Shown: positions 40,611-49,054 of the stretch, piece after piece
Layout of the letters: the number at the start of each line of letters is the position of its first letter
How positions within the stretch are numbered: the stretch's first letter is position 1
Assembly: GCA_001464195.1 (NCBI GenBank)
Contig: LNEY01000019.1
Coordinates: 1 to 64,000, forward strand
Direction: 5' to 3'
From: Burkholderiales bacterium Ga0077547
Lineage (GTDB): Bacteria; Pseudomonadota; Gammaproteobacteria; Burkholderiales; Burkholderiaceae_C
Length of the DNA: 64,000 nucleotides
The notes under the pieces: model-generated
Seen by the model: only the letters and a program-made list of their open reading frames with translations
Databases searched by the model: none
Told to the model about the DNA's origin: nothing
Made by a program: the position numbers and the translations under genes

Positions 40611-40665
40611 CAGAGCATCTCGCACACAGTTGCTGTTCGCTTCGACGCTGCATCACCGCGAATGA

Positions 40666-42618
40666 TCATTCCTCGCTCCACGGCATCTGGTAGCGGCCCG
40701 GAGGCTTGTCGCACTGAACCACGAACTTACCAGCGCGTATGTCCGCCACGCTGCCAATGGAGCGATGGTTGAGCGCGCGAAAGTACTTGTAGGTGACATC
40801 GCCAGGGCCCCAGATGCTGATCAGCATGTCGATGCTGGGATACCACCGACTGGCCGTTCCATCGAACTCTCGCGTCACACCGCTGCCCGGCGGAAAGAAC
40901 CTCGGGCACCGTTGTTCGATCGCTTCAAAAACGTCTGACCATTGCAATGCCTGAGGCGGCTTCGCGATGGCGGCAATGCGGTCAGCATCCGAGTAACTCA
41001 TCGGGCAGAACCAGAACCCCCGCTCCGGTTCCTTCGGCACTGTGCCTGGCTGAGAGGTCACCGCCGCGCCCGCGCTGACACGAGGCAGGGTTGACCGCAG
41101 CACCATGCACGGCTCACCGTTCAGGGTCAGCCCGTAAGTCGACAGCGACTGGCCCAGGAGCTTGCGCAGTTCCAAATCGGGCTGGTTGTGCTTGTCCGAC
41201 CAGCCGCCCGGAATCGGGATGACCAGCAGCTTCGGAAGCTCACTCGACAGCAGTTCCACGACCGACGCGTACTCACGCGCCGCCGGTGAAATGTCGCGCT
41301 GCCCGACCAGCTGTGCCCATCGCGAGTCGGGATGGAACCGTGGCACCAGGATCGAGTAGGCGTTGACGCTCGCCATGATGAAGACCGCCGGGCGGTGACG
41401 CAGCGCGGCCTCCTCGATGTCAATGCCTGTCCCGCTGACCCAGTCTGCTCTGCCCCATACATCAGGTTTGTAGCTGCTGGCGAGCGCTACCGCCTGGAGG
41501 CCGCCGATCAGTACCAGCGTCGCCCAGCGAAAAGGCTTCGTCCCCGGCAGGCCTCGCCAGGCCAGCATGATCAATGGGCCGAGCAGCAGCAGCGCCGAAA
41601 GGAAGTAGCGACCATTGCCGATGACGAAGGTCCACAGATAGAGGGTGAGCCAGAAGGCCATCAACAGCCGCCACGTTTCAGCAGTCAGCCGACCCTTCAG
41701 CGAACCAAAGACAGCACCAATGAACAGCATGGCAATCAGAAACGCCGGACGCAGATCGGGCGCCATGAATTCCACGTACATGAACGCCGACGGGTCGGCC
41801 ATCAGGAAGGGCCGGAGCAGCCACTCGAGAAACACGTCTGGCGTGAAGCGGTCCATGTGATCGGGGCAGGAGGTTCAGCGGCCCATGAACGGGTACAGCG
41901 GGTGGCCCATGTTCGTCCACAGCTGCACCCCCCAAGGTGCGTACGCCACCAGAAAGCCGACGGCAGCACCGCCCCACAGGCGCAATCCTCTGTGCAGAGA
42001 CAGGTACGGTGACCGGGTCTCGAATCCCCACATCAGCATCATCGGTACGAAAAGCGCGTTGGACAATTTGAAAGCCACGGACACCCCGAACAGCGCGCCC
42101 ATCGCCAGCAGCCTTCGTTGGCTGGCATCAGGCTTCAGTGCGATGGCCACGGACCAGAGCAACGGCGTCGCTGCGAGCACATCGTTCGCAGTCGTTTGCA
42201 GTGAGGCCCACAACACGATGCTCATGACGCCGAGCACGCAGGCAGCCACTCGCTCGGCAGCCGCCTCGGCAGCGCCGCCCTCCTGGGGCAACATGCGGTA
42301 TGCCGCCAGCCACACGGGTGGCATCACGCAAGCCGCCTGTACCGCAGCCCATGCCGCAGCAACCCAGGCACCTTGGGCGTCCAGCAAGGCCATGCGGTAG
42401 ACGGGCCAGTAGAGGTACGGGTACTGGTAGGTCTGCCCACTGGCGGCCACCACGTCCAGGTGCCAGCGCGGGTGCTCGGCCGTCATGCCCAGGTAGACCT
42501 GGTGGTTGATGGCGTCCCAGCTCCACCCCAGGTGGCCGTTCATCAGGGGGAGGCTGGCCGCCGCCATCGCAGCCATCAAAGTGACTACAAGCAGTTCAAA
42601 CCAGTGGCGGCGACTCAT
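40666..42618 (-). pseudogene. Polytopic membrane glycan protein interrupted by in-frame TGA
   Basis: Two open frames in the same phase are separated only by a TGA (41877-41875) and six codons. The first part (42618-41878, 247 residues) is a membrane protein with about six helices beginning MSRRHWFELLVVTLMAAMAA and ending GHPLYPFMGR. The second (ATG at 41856) resumes DRFTPDVFLEWLLRPFLMADPSAFMYVEF and has about five helices and a soluble tail of 250 residues. Membrane glycosyltransferases of the DUF2029/GtrC-like type often have NPLYPFxN followed by FxWLLRPF, so the two parts look like one 650-residue protein. A TGG-to-TGA change would explain it. Its start overlaps the next gene by 4 nt. Confidence 0.7.
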
Positions 42619-43832
42619 GCGTCGCTGCTCGGCCAGCCCGCGCGCACCCGACCCGTTGCCGGCAGGGGGCGGCTCGAATCAAAGGCGCTTCGCATCGCCG
42701 CAAAGAACACCGAAGCTAGCAGTGACTGTGTGCCCATCAGCAGCAGTGCCACGCCCGGAATGATCTGCCGCATGGCCGACTCGGGGATCAGCGCACCGAA
42801 GCCGGATTGACCCCACTGCAGGGTCAGGCCTGCGCACAGCACCAGGCCGGCGGTGGTGGCAAGGCCGCCGGCCACCGGCAGCACTGGGCCGCTGGCGACG
42901 CGGCGAATGACCTGCTCGCTCGGGTCGGGCGCTGCCAGTTGCGCGTGATGCCTGGCCAAGACTGCCCCCATGGCAAACAGCACCGCTTGGTAGCCCATCA
43001 TCATCGCTGCGGCTGCGAACAGCTGGGTGTGAATACCGATCGGCCACCCCGGGGTCAGGGCAAAGTGGAGATTCGCAATGACCAGTTGCACCAGGCCAGC
43101 CACTGCCAGCGCCGCCCCCGGGTACAGGAAAAGCCAACGGGGCGAGTAAAGCATCAGGAAGCGCAGGTGCCGCCAGCCATCGCGCCAGCTGCGAAGGTGC
43201 GGGGGACGATCTCTGCCATCGGGCGACAACACCGTCGGCACTTCGGCGATGGCCAGACCGCTGAGCGTGGCCTTCACCACCATCTCACTGGCGAACTCCA
43301 TGCCTTCGCAACGCAGGTCGAGCGAGCGGATGGCATCGCGCGAGAACCCGCGCAACCCGCAGTGAAAGTCCTTCACTGGCGACTTGAACAGCACCTGCCC
43401 AACGAAGCTCAGCACCGGGTTGCCCAGGTAGCGGTGCAAGACCGGCATGGCGCCAGGCATGATGCCGCCAGCAAATCGGTTGCCCATGACCAGCTGCGCA
43501 CCGCGTCGCAACTCGGCAAGAAAGTGATCGAGCCGGCTGAAGTCGTAGCTGTCGTCCGAGTCGCCCATCACGATGAAGCGACCCGATGCCGAGTCGATGC
43601 CCGCGATCAGCGCGGCGCCATAGCCGCGCACCGAAACCGACACCACCCGTGCACCAAGCGACAGGGCCAGCTGCTGCGATCCGTCTGTAGAGCCGTTGTC
43701 AGCGATGAGTACTTCTCCGGCAACACCGGTGCGCGTCAAGAAGGCCCTGGCCTTCTCAATGCACGTGCCTAAGGTCAATGCCTCGTTCAGGCAGGGCATC
43801 AGGATGGTGAGTTCGACCTCGCTGTGACTCAT
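42615..43832 (-). CDS. Dolichol-phosphate-hexose synthase-like glycosyltransferase
   Basis: Family 2 enzyme of 405 residues with a DPM1/DPG-like catalytic domain (about 1-230). The domain has LTILMPCLNEALTLGTCIEKA, VLIADNGSTDGSQQLA, RGYGAALIAGIDSASGRFIVMGDSDDSYDF (DxD), and KDFHCGLRGFSRDAI. Four hydrophobic segments follow (about 240-395). It should load a sugar onto undecaprenyl phosphate, which a membrane GT-C transferase would then use; the next gene in the operon is such a membrane protein but is broken. First gene of the minus-strand cluster. Confidence 0.87.
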   Translation of the reverse strand: MSHSEVELTILMPCLNEALTLGTCIEKARAFLTRTGVAGEVLIADNGSTDGSQQLALSLGARVVSVSVRGYGAALIAGIDSASGRFIVMGDSDDSYDFSRLDHFLAELRRGAQLVMGNRFAGGIMPGAMPVLHRYLGNPVLSFVGQVLFKSPVKDFHCGLRGFSRDAIRSLDLRCEGMEFASEMVVKATLSGLAIAEVPTVLSPDGRDRPPHLRSWRDGWRHLRFLMLYSPRWLFLYPGAALAVAGLVQLVIANLHFALTPGWPIGIHTQLFAAAAMMMGYQAVLFAMGAVLARHHAQLAAPDPSEQVIRRVASGPVLPVAGGLATTAGLVLCAGLTLQWGQSGFGALIPESAMRQIIPGVALLLMGTQSLLASVFFAAMRSAFDSSRPLPATGRVRAGWPSSDA

Positions 43833-44098
43833 GAAGCTGGTGTGGGTGTGGTCAGGGCGAGCTGGAATCGGAAGCTGCCTGGGCCGAGCATTCTTACCTG
43901 CCAGAACCGCACGCAGCCCGGCTAGGACCGATCCGACTGTGCACGCTTTTCCCGTTCGTGTTCACAGCATGAACCGCCGGTTCGTCACGCATTTCGGCTG
44001 AATCCCGCTGGGCAGTCAAATCGGCAGAGGTCGCTGGGCGCCGTTGGCCAGCGCGGCAATGCAGATTACTTCGGAATGGAAGTCACCAGGCAAAGAAA

Positions 44099-44122
44099 AA
44101 AGGCGGCTCGCAAGCCGCCTTT
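44099..44122 (-). terminator. Rho-independent terminator after pilA
   Basis: A 10-bp stem (AAAGGCGGCT / AGCCGCCTTT) with a CGCA loop is followed on the minus strand by TTTTTCTTTG. It lies 19 nt after the pilin stop and separates pilA from the glycan cluster. The remaining spacer, 43833-44098, shows no gene. Confidence 0.88.
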
Positions 44123-44140
44123 CCATTTCGCAAACCAAGT

Positions 44141-44623
44141 TCAACCGCGGCATGAGCCTGGCAGGAACTTGGGCGGAACCGTCGTGACGAATGCAGAACC
44201 GCTGATCGCCGCTTGATTACCGCACTTCCATTCAAACACTTGAGCACCGAGTCCGGAGATTACCCCACCGGAGTCCACAGGAATCAGACTGACAAAAGCG
44301 CCATCGATGTTGCTATCGCCAATCCCTCGGACGGTCACTTGAATCGCACCGGCATCATCAGTGGCAACAGCGGCAACGTACTTTGAGGAAGGCGATGCAC
44401 TTTCGCATCCCCACGAACCAGCCTCCGGCAGGCTGCTGGCAGACTGCAGAACCTCACTGATGGTGGTGCGGCAGCTCGATGCAGCTAAGATGACTTCGGA
44501 CAGCTTCGCCCGCTTCGTGTAGTCCTGATACGCCGGCAGCGCAACCGCTGCCAAGATGCCGATGATCGCGACAACGATCATCAATTCGATGAGGGTGAAA
44601 CCTTGTTGAATTCGACGCTGCAT
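44141..44623 (-). CDS. pilA: Type IV pilin
   Basis: Major subunit candidate for type IV pili. The 160-residue prepilin has a short positively charged leader MQRRIQQG, the prepilin peptidase site G/FTLIELM with Glu5, and the hydrophobic N-terminal helix [27 protein letters not shown]-terminal globular domain follows with a Cys pair near the end (WKCGNQ...LPGSC) forming the usual disulfide loop, plus two further Cys residues. The ATG at 44623 has AGGAG nine bases upstream. It has its own sigma-54-like promoter and a terminator, so it is monocistronic. Confidence 0.95.
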   Translation of the reverse strand: MQRRIQQGFTLIELMIVVAIIGILAAVALPAYQDYTKRAKLSEVILAASSCRTTISEVLQSASSLPEAGSWGCESASPSSKYVAAVATDDAGAIQVTVRGIGDSNIDGAFVSLIPVDSGGVISGLGAQVFEWKCGNQAAISGSAFVTTVPPKFLPGSCRG

Positions 44624-44668
44624 GGTGAGCTCCTGTGTGGGAATGGGGGGTAAAGACGAAGCAGTAGT

Positions 44669-44684
44669 CGCATGCCGCATGCCA
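44669..44684 (-). promoter_or_regulatory. Candidate sigma-54 promoter of pilA
   Basis: Minus-strand TGGCATGCGGCATGCG has GG and GC separated by 10 nt, as in TGGCAYG-N4-TTGCW. The -12 half (ATGCG) is weaker than consensus. It lies about 46 nt upstream of the pilin ATG. Sigma-54 control through PilR is established for many pilA genes, which supports the call. Confidence 0.6.
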
Positions 44685-44795
44685 TCGTTTTTCCACGTGA
44701 ATAGTGGGCACTTGGGCGGTATTGGCGACACAAACGGTCACCAAGGGCAGCAGAAATCGGGGATTTGCGTCGGATGGGTGACGCAAATTGTCAGA

Positions 44796-45575
44796 TCAGA
44801 CCAGCCTCAGGTCGTCGCCTGCGCTGAGGGCGCGCACCTTGTGCGGCAGGCGCAGGCGGCCAATCTCGGCCATCACGGCGTCCATCTCGCCGGGTTTGAT
44901 ATGGGTGATGCCCACATCGACGCTGCCGGCCAGTTGCGCCAGTTCCTGGCCGAGCGCGGTCGGGCACAGGTGGCGGCTGATGTCGGCGAGCTGGCGCTCT
45001 TCGTCGCTGAACGCGGTTTCGATGACGAGGTGCGCCACCGTCATCGCGCGCAGCCGTTGCCACAGCGCTGGGTTGGGGCCGGTGTCGCCGCTGTAGACCC
45101 AGCGCCCGTCGTCGACTGCAAAGCCGACCGCCGGCACGGTATGGGCTGCGCTCAACACCTCGATGCGGCGGCGCTTTCGGCCCAGGCCGGTCAGCACGTC
45201 GCCCACGGCGAAGGGCAACAGCCGCAACACCGGGCTGTCGGCACTCGGCAAGCGGGTGAAGTCGGGCCAGATGACGCCGTTGAAGATGTGGGCGCGCAAA
45301 GCGGTCAGGGTCTCGGGCAGCGCATGCACCTGGATCGGCCCGCGGCCTTGAGCCAACCGGGCGCGCATCACGCTGTCGGCCAGCAGGGCGATCGACAGGA
45401 TGTGGTCGAGGTGGGAGTGGCTGACGAACACGTGGTCGATGCGTGTCAGCGCGTCGAGCGACAGGTCGCCGACGCCGCTGCCGGCGTCGATCAGCACATC
45501 GTCATCGAGCAGGAAGGCGGTGGTCTTGCAACCCGCAGCGATCGAGCCGGAACAGCCGAGCACGCGCAGGCTCAT
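44796..45575 (-). CDS. Metallo-beta-lactamase-fold hydrolase, class II cyclic-nucleotide phosphodiesterase-like
   Basis: Zinc-dependent hydrolase of 259 residues. The metal motif HSHLDH (about 53-58) sits in IDHVFVSHSHLDHILSIALLADSV. Later metal ligands are likely in LSAAHTVPAVGFAVDDGRWVYSGDTGPNPAL and in GITHIKPGEMDAVM. The HxHLDH start and the VYSGDTGPN segment recall class II 3',5'-cyclic-nucleotide phosphodiesterases, so cAMP hydrolysis is possible. It is the last gene of a same-strand group with FHA, phosphatase and kinase genes. The 195 nt before it hold nothing I can call. Confidence 0.75.
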   Translation of the reverse strand: MSLRVLGCSGSIAAGCKTTAFLLDDDVLIDAGSGVGDLSLDALTRIDHVFVSHSHLDHILSIALLADSVMRARLAQGRGPIQVHALPETLTALRAHIFNGVIWPDFTRLPSADSPVLRLLPFAVGDVLTGLGRKRRRIEVLSAAHTVPAVGFAVDDGRWVYSGDTGPNPALWQRLRAMTVAHLVIETAFSDEERQLADISRHLCPTALGQELAQLAGSVDVGITHIKPGEMDAVMAEIGRLRLPHKVRALSAGDDLRLV

Positions 45576-45770
45576 GGGGTGGGGTGTGAAGCGAAGGCGG
45601 GCACGGCGCGGGAGGCATCAAGGGCTGCGCCAAATAGTGAGGCAGAGCGACATCGCCGACAAGGGGCGAAAGTCGCGTTTGCGGGCCTCACTTGCAGCGC
45701 ATCAGCGCCGAAACGGCGTTGCCGTGAAACGTGTCACGGCCAAGCTCGCGCAGCAGGAGGCTTGCAGCCC

Positions 45771-46433
45771 CTAGCGGTTGATGAACTGCATCTGCGTGCC
45801 TGCCAGCTCGATCACGTCGCCGTCGCGCAGCTGGGTGGTCTCGGTGACCAGCGGGTTGCCGTTGACGGTGGGGCGGGCAGCGCCCTCCACGTGCGCAAAA
45901 ACATAACCGGTGGGCCGTTTGGTGATCGACGCGACCTGCACGCCCGGCTTGCCGATGGTGGTGACCACCTTGGTCAAGCTGACTTCACGGCCCGCAGCGG
46001 CGCCGTTCAAGACCTTGATCGACGCCACACCGCCCAGCGCGCCGAAGCCCGAGGGGCCGCCAAAACCCGAGGCGCGCTGCAAGCCCGGTGGTTGCGGGGT
46101 CTGCACGCCCGGCCGCAGGATCTGCGTGGCTTCGTAGTCGCCGCCGTCGGCCACCAGGAACTTGATCTTGTACTTGCCGATCTCGACGGTGTCGTTGTGC
46201 GCCAGCAGCTGCTTCTTGACGGCCTTGCCGTTGATGTAGGTGCCGTTGGTGCTGTTGAGGTCTTCGATGAACACGTCGGCGCCCAGCATCTGCAGCACGG
46301 CGTGCTCGCCGCTGACGGCCAGGTTGTCGATGACGATGTCGTTGTAGGGCCGGCGTCCGAGCGTGGTCTTGTCTTTGGTGATCTGCACTTCCTTGATCAC
46401 CACGCCATCGAGCGATACCACCAGTTTGCCCAT
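45771..46433 (-). CDS. FHA-domain protein
   Basis: Phosphothreonine-binding protein of 220 residues with two forkhead-associated modules. The first (about 1-92) has LVVSLDGVVIKEVQITKDKTTLGRRPYNDIVIDNLAVSGEHAVL and LNSTNGTYINGKAV, with the conserved Gly-Arg, Ser-x2-His and Asn residues. The second (about 130-218) is degenerate, with INGAAAGREVSLTKVVTTIGKPGVQVASITKRPTGYVF and PTVNGNPL; its SxxH is replaced. The two are joined by a Gly/Pro-rich linker. It lies between a PP2C phosphatase and a phosphodiesterase-like gene, so it probably reads phosphorylation by the nearby kinase. Confidence 0.88.
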   Translation of the reverse strand: MGKLVVSLDGVVIKEVQITKDKTTLGRRPYNDIVIDNLAVSGEHAVLQMLGADVFIEDLNSTNGTYINGKAVKKQLLAHNDTVEIGKYKIKFLVADGGDYEATQILRPGVQTPQPPGLQRASGFGGPSGFGALGGVASIKVLNGAAAGREVSLTKVVTTIGKPGVQVASITKRPTGYVFAHVEGAARPTVNGNPLVTETTQLRDGDVIELAGTQMQFINR

Positions 46434-46503
46434 GCTTGACCTCGTCTATTGTTGTGTCGTCGTGGTGGAAGGGGCCGCGCGGGCCGTCAAACGGTTGTGC
46501 GAT

Positions 46504-47286
46504 TCAGCGCTTGAACGGCCACCAGGACCGCCCGGCTCCCGCTGCGCCATGGACTCGCGCCAAGATGACGGCAATGTTATCTTTTCCGCCGGCTTCGTTG
46601 GCGGCGGCAATCAGGGCGTGGGCCAGCGCCTCGATGTCCTGGCTTGACTGCACCACCTGCCCAATGTGCTCATCGTCGAGCATGTCCGACAAGCCATCGG
46701 AGCACAGCAACACCAGATCGCCCGGCAGCAGCTCGTGCAGGTGCGATTCCAGCATCACGCTGTCCTCGACGCCCACGGCGCGCGTCACCAGATTCTTGTT
46801 CGACGAGAAGGCGGCCTGCTCTTCGGTGATCAGCCCGGCGTCGATCTGCTCCTGCAGCAGCGAATGGTCATGGGTGATGCGCATGAACTTGCCAGCGCGC
46901 AGCCGGTAGCCGCGCGAGTCGCCGACATGGCCGAGCAGCAGCCGGCCTTCGCGGAACACACCCACCACCAGCGTCGTTCCCATGCCAGCGTACTGCGGGT
47001 TGGTGCTGGCGGCGTTGAAGATGGCGCGGTTGGCGTTGTCCACGCAGATGTCCATCGCGCGGCGAACATCGGCATCGGTGGCGTTGGAGGCCGCCTCGGT
47101 CAGCCAGCGGCCGAGCTCGGTGGTGATGAAGGAAGTGGCCATCTGGCTGGCGACCTCGCCGGCGTTGTAGCCGCCCATGCCGTCGGCCAGCACCACCAGC
47201 GCCGAGGCCGGGTCGACCGCTACCGAATCTTCGTTGTTGTTGCGCGCGCGTCCGGTATCGGTGGCGCTGAAGAACTCGAAAGGCAT
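46504..47286 (-). CDS. PP2C-family serine/threonine phosphatase
   Basis: Metal-dependent protein phosphatase of 260 residues. Motifs in order: FSATDTGRARNNNEDSVAV (metal Asp), VVLADGMGGYNAGEVASQMA, GMGTTLVVGVFREGRLLLGHVGDSRGYRLRAGKFMRITHDHSL, VTRAVGVED, LLCSDGLSDMLDDEHI and GGKDNIAVILAR. All metal-binding Asp residues are present, so it should be active. It is the expected antagonist of the Ser/Thr kinase encoded 131 nt upstream on the same strand. Confidence 0.93.
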   Translation of the reverse strand: MPFEFFSATDTGRARNNNEDSVAVDPASALVVLADGMGGYNAGEVASQMATSFITTELGRWLTEAASNATDADVRRAMDICVDNANRAIFNAASTNPQYAGMGTTLVVGVFREGRLLLGHVGDSRGYRLRAGKFMRITHDHSLLQEQIDAGLITEEQAAFSSNKNLVTRAVGVEDSVMLESHLHELLPGDLVLLCSDGLSDMLDDEHIGQVVQSSQDIEALAHALIAAANEAGGKDNIAVILARVHGAAGAGRSWWPFKR

Positions 47287-47417
47287 GGAAAAAGGCTGAG
47301 GGGCTCAGGCAGGACAGGTCGACGCGTCAGCACCGACCCAACGACCCTGCCAGAGCCGCTGCCGCGAGGACCATTGCAGCAACAGGCGACGTCGGCAGGC
47401 GGTGCGGGCAGCGGCGA

Positions 47418-48320
47418 TCACAGGACGGAATTGTGCCCCGAATCGGGGCGTGACAATGTCACGGTCGAGGCAAAAGCATCCACTTCGGGGGCCACGGCGT
47501 CCAATGCCAGGGCCAGTTGCACCCCGTCGGCATGGCGGGCTTCTGGCGTCTTGGCCAGCATCTGTGCCAGTACGCCGGCCAGTGCCGGCGGAACCTCGGG
47601 GCGCAGCGTGCGCACATCGGGGGCCACTTCGTTGACGATGCCGTACATCAGACGCGCCATCGATTCGGCGCGGTGTGGCAGCGCGCCGGTCAGCAGTTGG
47701 AAGAGCGTGACGCCCAGCGAGTACAAATCGGTGCGCCCGTCGACACACTGGCCGGACAGCTGCTCGGGCGACATGTAGGTAGGCGTGCCCAACAGCATGC
47801 CGGTTCGGGTGCGACAGGCGTCGGCGAGACGCGCCACGCCGAAGTCGGTGACCTTCACCACGCCTGCCTTCGGATCGATCAGCACGTTGGCGGGCTTGAT
47901 GTCGCGGTGCACCACCCCCTGGCGGTGTGCATGAGCCAGCGCGCGGGCCACGCGTGAGCCGATGTGGACGACCCATGGCAGCGGCAGCTGCTGGCTGACA
48001 TGCGTGTACTGCTGCAGATCTCGCCCGGCGACGTACTCCATCGCGATGTAGGCCAGCTCGGCCTCTTGGCCAGTGTCGTAGACCGCCACGATGTCCGGGT
48101 GCTGCAGCCGCCGAGCCGCATCGGCCTCGCGCAAGAAACGCGCGCGCACTTCGGTCACTTCGCCGGCGGAGAACTCGTTAGAGAGCGACAAGGTCTTGAG
48201 GGCGGCCAGACGACCGGTGTCCACGTCACGGCCCAGCACCACCGCGCCCATGGCACCGCGGCCCAGCAGGCGTTCGATCCGATAACGGCCCAGCCGGTCG
48301 CGGTCGAACTGCTGAGCCAT
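47418..48320 (-). CDS. Serine/threonine protein kinase
   Basis: Soluble Hanks-type kinase of 300 residues. The Gly-rich loop is LLGRGAMGAVVLGRDVDTGRLAALKTL with the ATP Lys, the catalytic loop is HRDIKPANVLIDPKAGVVKVTDFGVARLADACRTRTG with HRD and DFG, and GTPTYMSPEQLSGQCVDGRTDLYSLGVTLFQLLTG follows. No membrane helix or sensory domain follows the kinase domain, unlike PknB types, so partner proteins must supply input. Linked to PP2C and FHA genes. Confidence 0.93.
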   Translation of the reverse strand: MAQQFDRDRLGRYRIERLLGRGAMGAVVLGRDVDTGRLAALKTLSLSNEFSAGEVTEVRARFLREADAARRLQHPDIVAVYDTGQEAELAYIAMEYVAGRDLQQYTHVSQQLPLPWVVHIGSRVARALAHAHRQGVVHRDIKPANVLIDPKAGVVKVTDFGVARLADACRTRTGMLLGTPTYMSPEQLSGQCVDGRTDLYSLGVTLFQLLTGALPHRAESMARLMYGIVNEVAPDVRTLRPEVPPALAGVLAQMLAKTPEARHADGVQLALALDAVAPEVDAFASTVTLSRPDSGHNSVL

Positions 48321-48331
48321 GGCCCGTTCGC

Positions 48332-49054
48332 TCAGCCGGAGGTGCGGCGCCGCGCCTGGAGGGCACGGCCCAGCGCATAGACCAGCAGCGCACCGAACAC
48401 ACCGGCCGCGTACTTGATCCAGGCGTCAGGCGGCAGTTTGGGCAACTGCGACATGACCTCGGGCTTGACCAGCGCCGGATCGCTCACCGCCATGGTGCCC
48501 GCGATCCAGCCGAGCAGCATCGCTCCCAAGGTGATGATGAGGGGGTAGCGGTCCATCAGCTTGATGACCAGCTGGCTGCCCCAGACGATGATGGGGATGC
48601 TGACCAAGAGGCCGAAGATCACCAGCGGCATGGTGTGATCGCCACCGGCCGTTTCAGCGGCACCGGCAATGGCAATCACGTTGTCGACGCTCATCACCAG
48701 ATCGGCCACGATGACGGTCTTCACGGCACCCCACAGCTTGTCACTGCCCTCGATGTTGGTGTGCCCATCGTCGTCTTCAGGAAGCAGCAGCTTCACGCCG
48801 ATCCACACCAGCAGGATCGCGCCGACCAGCTTCAGCAAGGGAACCGCCAGCAGCTGCAGCGCGAAGAAGATCAGGATCACGCGCAGCGCGATCGCGCCAG
48901 CGGTCCCCCAAAGGATGCCCAGGCGGCGCTGGGCCGGGGGGAGCTTGCGGCAGGCCAGCGCGATGACCACCGCGTTGTCGCCGCCGAGCAGGATGTCGAT
49001 CATGATGATCTGGCCGACGGCGAACCAGAACTCGGGGGTCATGAAAGCTTGCAT
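48332..49054 (-). CDS. TerC family membrane protein (YjbE-like)
   Basis: Integral membrane protein of 240 residues with about seven helices. It has FWFAVGQIIMIDILLGGDNAVVIALACRKLPPAQRR, LVWIGVKLLLPEDDDGHTNIEGSDKLWGAVKTVIVADLVMSVDNVIAIAGAA and a hydrophobic C-terminus. The paired acidic motifs GGDNAVV and SVDNVIA inside helices are the TerC ion-binding hallmarks; related proteins handle Mn2+ at the secretion machinery. The ATG at 49054 overlaps the end of the P450 gene by 16 nt; MTPEF a few codons later is an alternative start. Confidence 0.9.
   Translation of the reverse strand: MQAFMTPEFWFAVGQIIMIDILLGGDNAVVIALACRKLPPAQRRLGILWGTAGAIALRVILIFFALQLLAVPLLKLVGAILLVWIGVKLLLPEDDDGHTNIEGSDKLWGAVKTVIVADLVMSVDNVIAIAGAAETAGGDHTMPLVIFGLLVSIPIIVWGSQLVIKLMDRYPLIITLGAMLLGWIAGTMAVSDPALVKPEVMSQLPKLPPDAWIKYAAGVFGALLVYALGRALQARRRTSG

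Noticed and set aside
47305-47976. Long minus-strand frame of 223 codons overlapping the kinase gene
   Set aside because: It is an Arg/Pro-rich shadow of the kinase frame, which has all kinase motifs.
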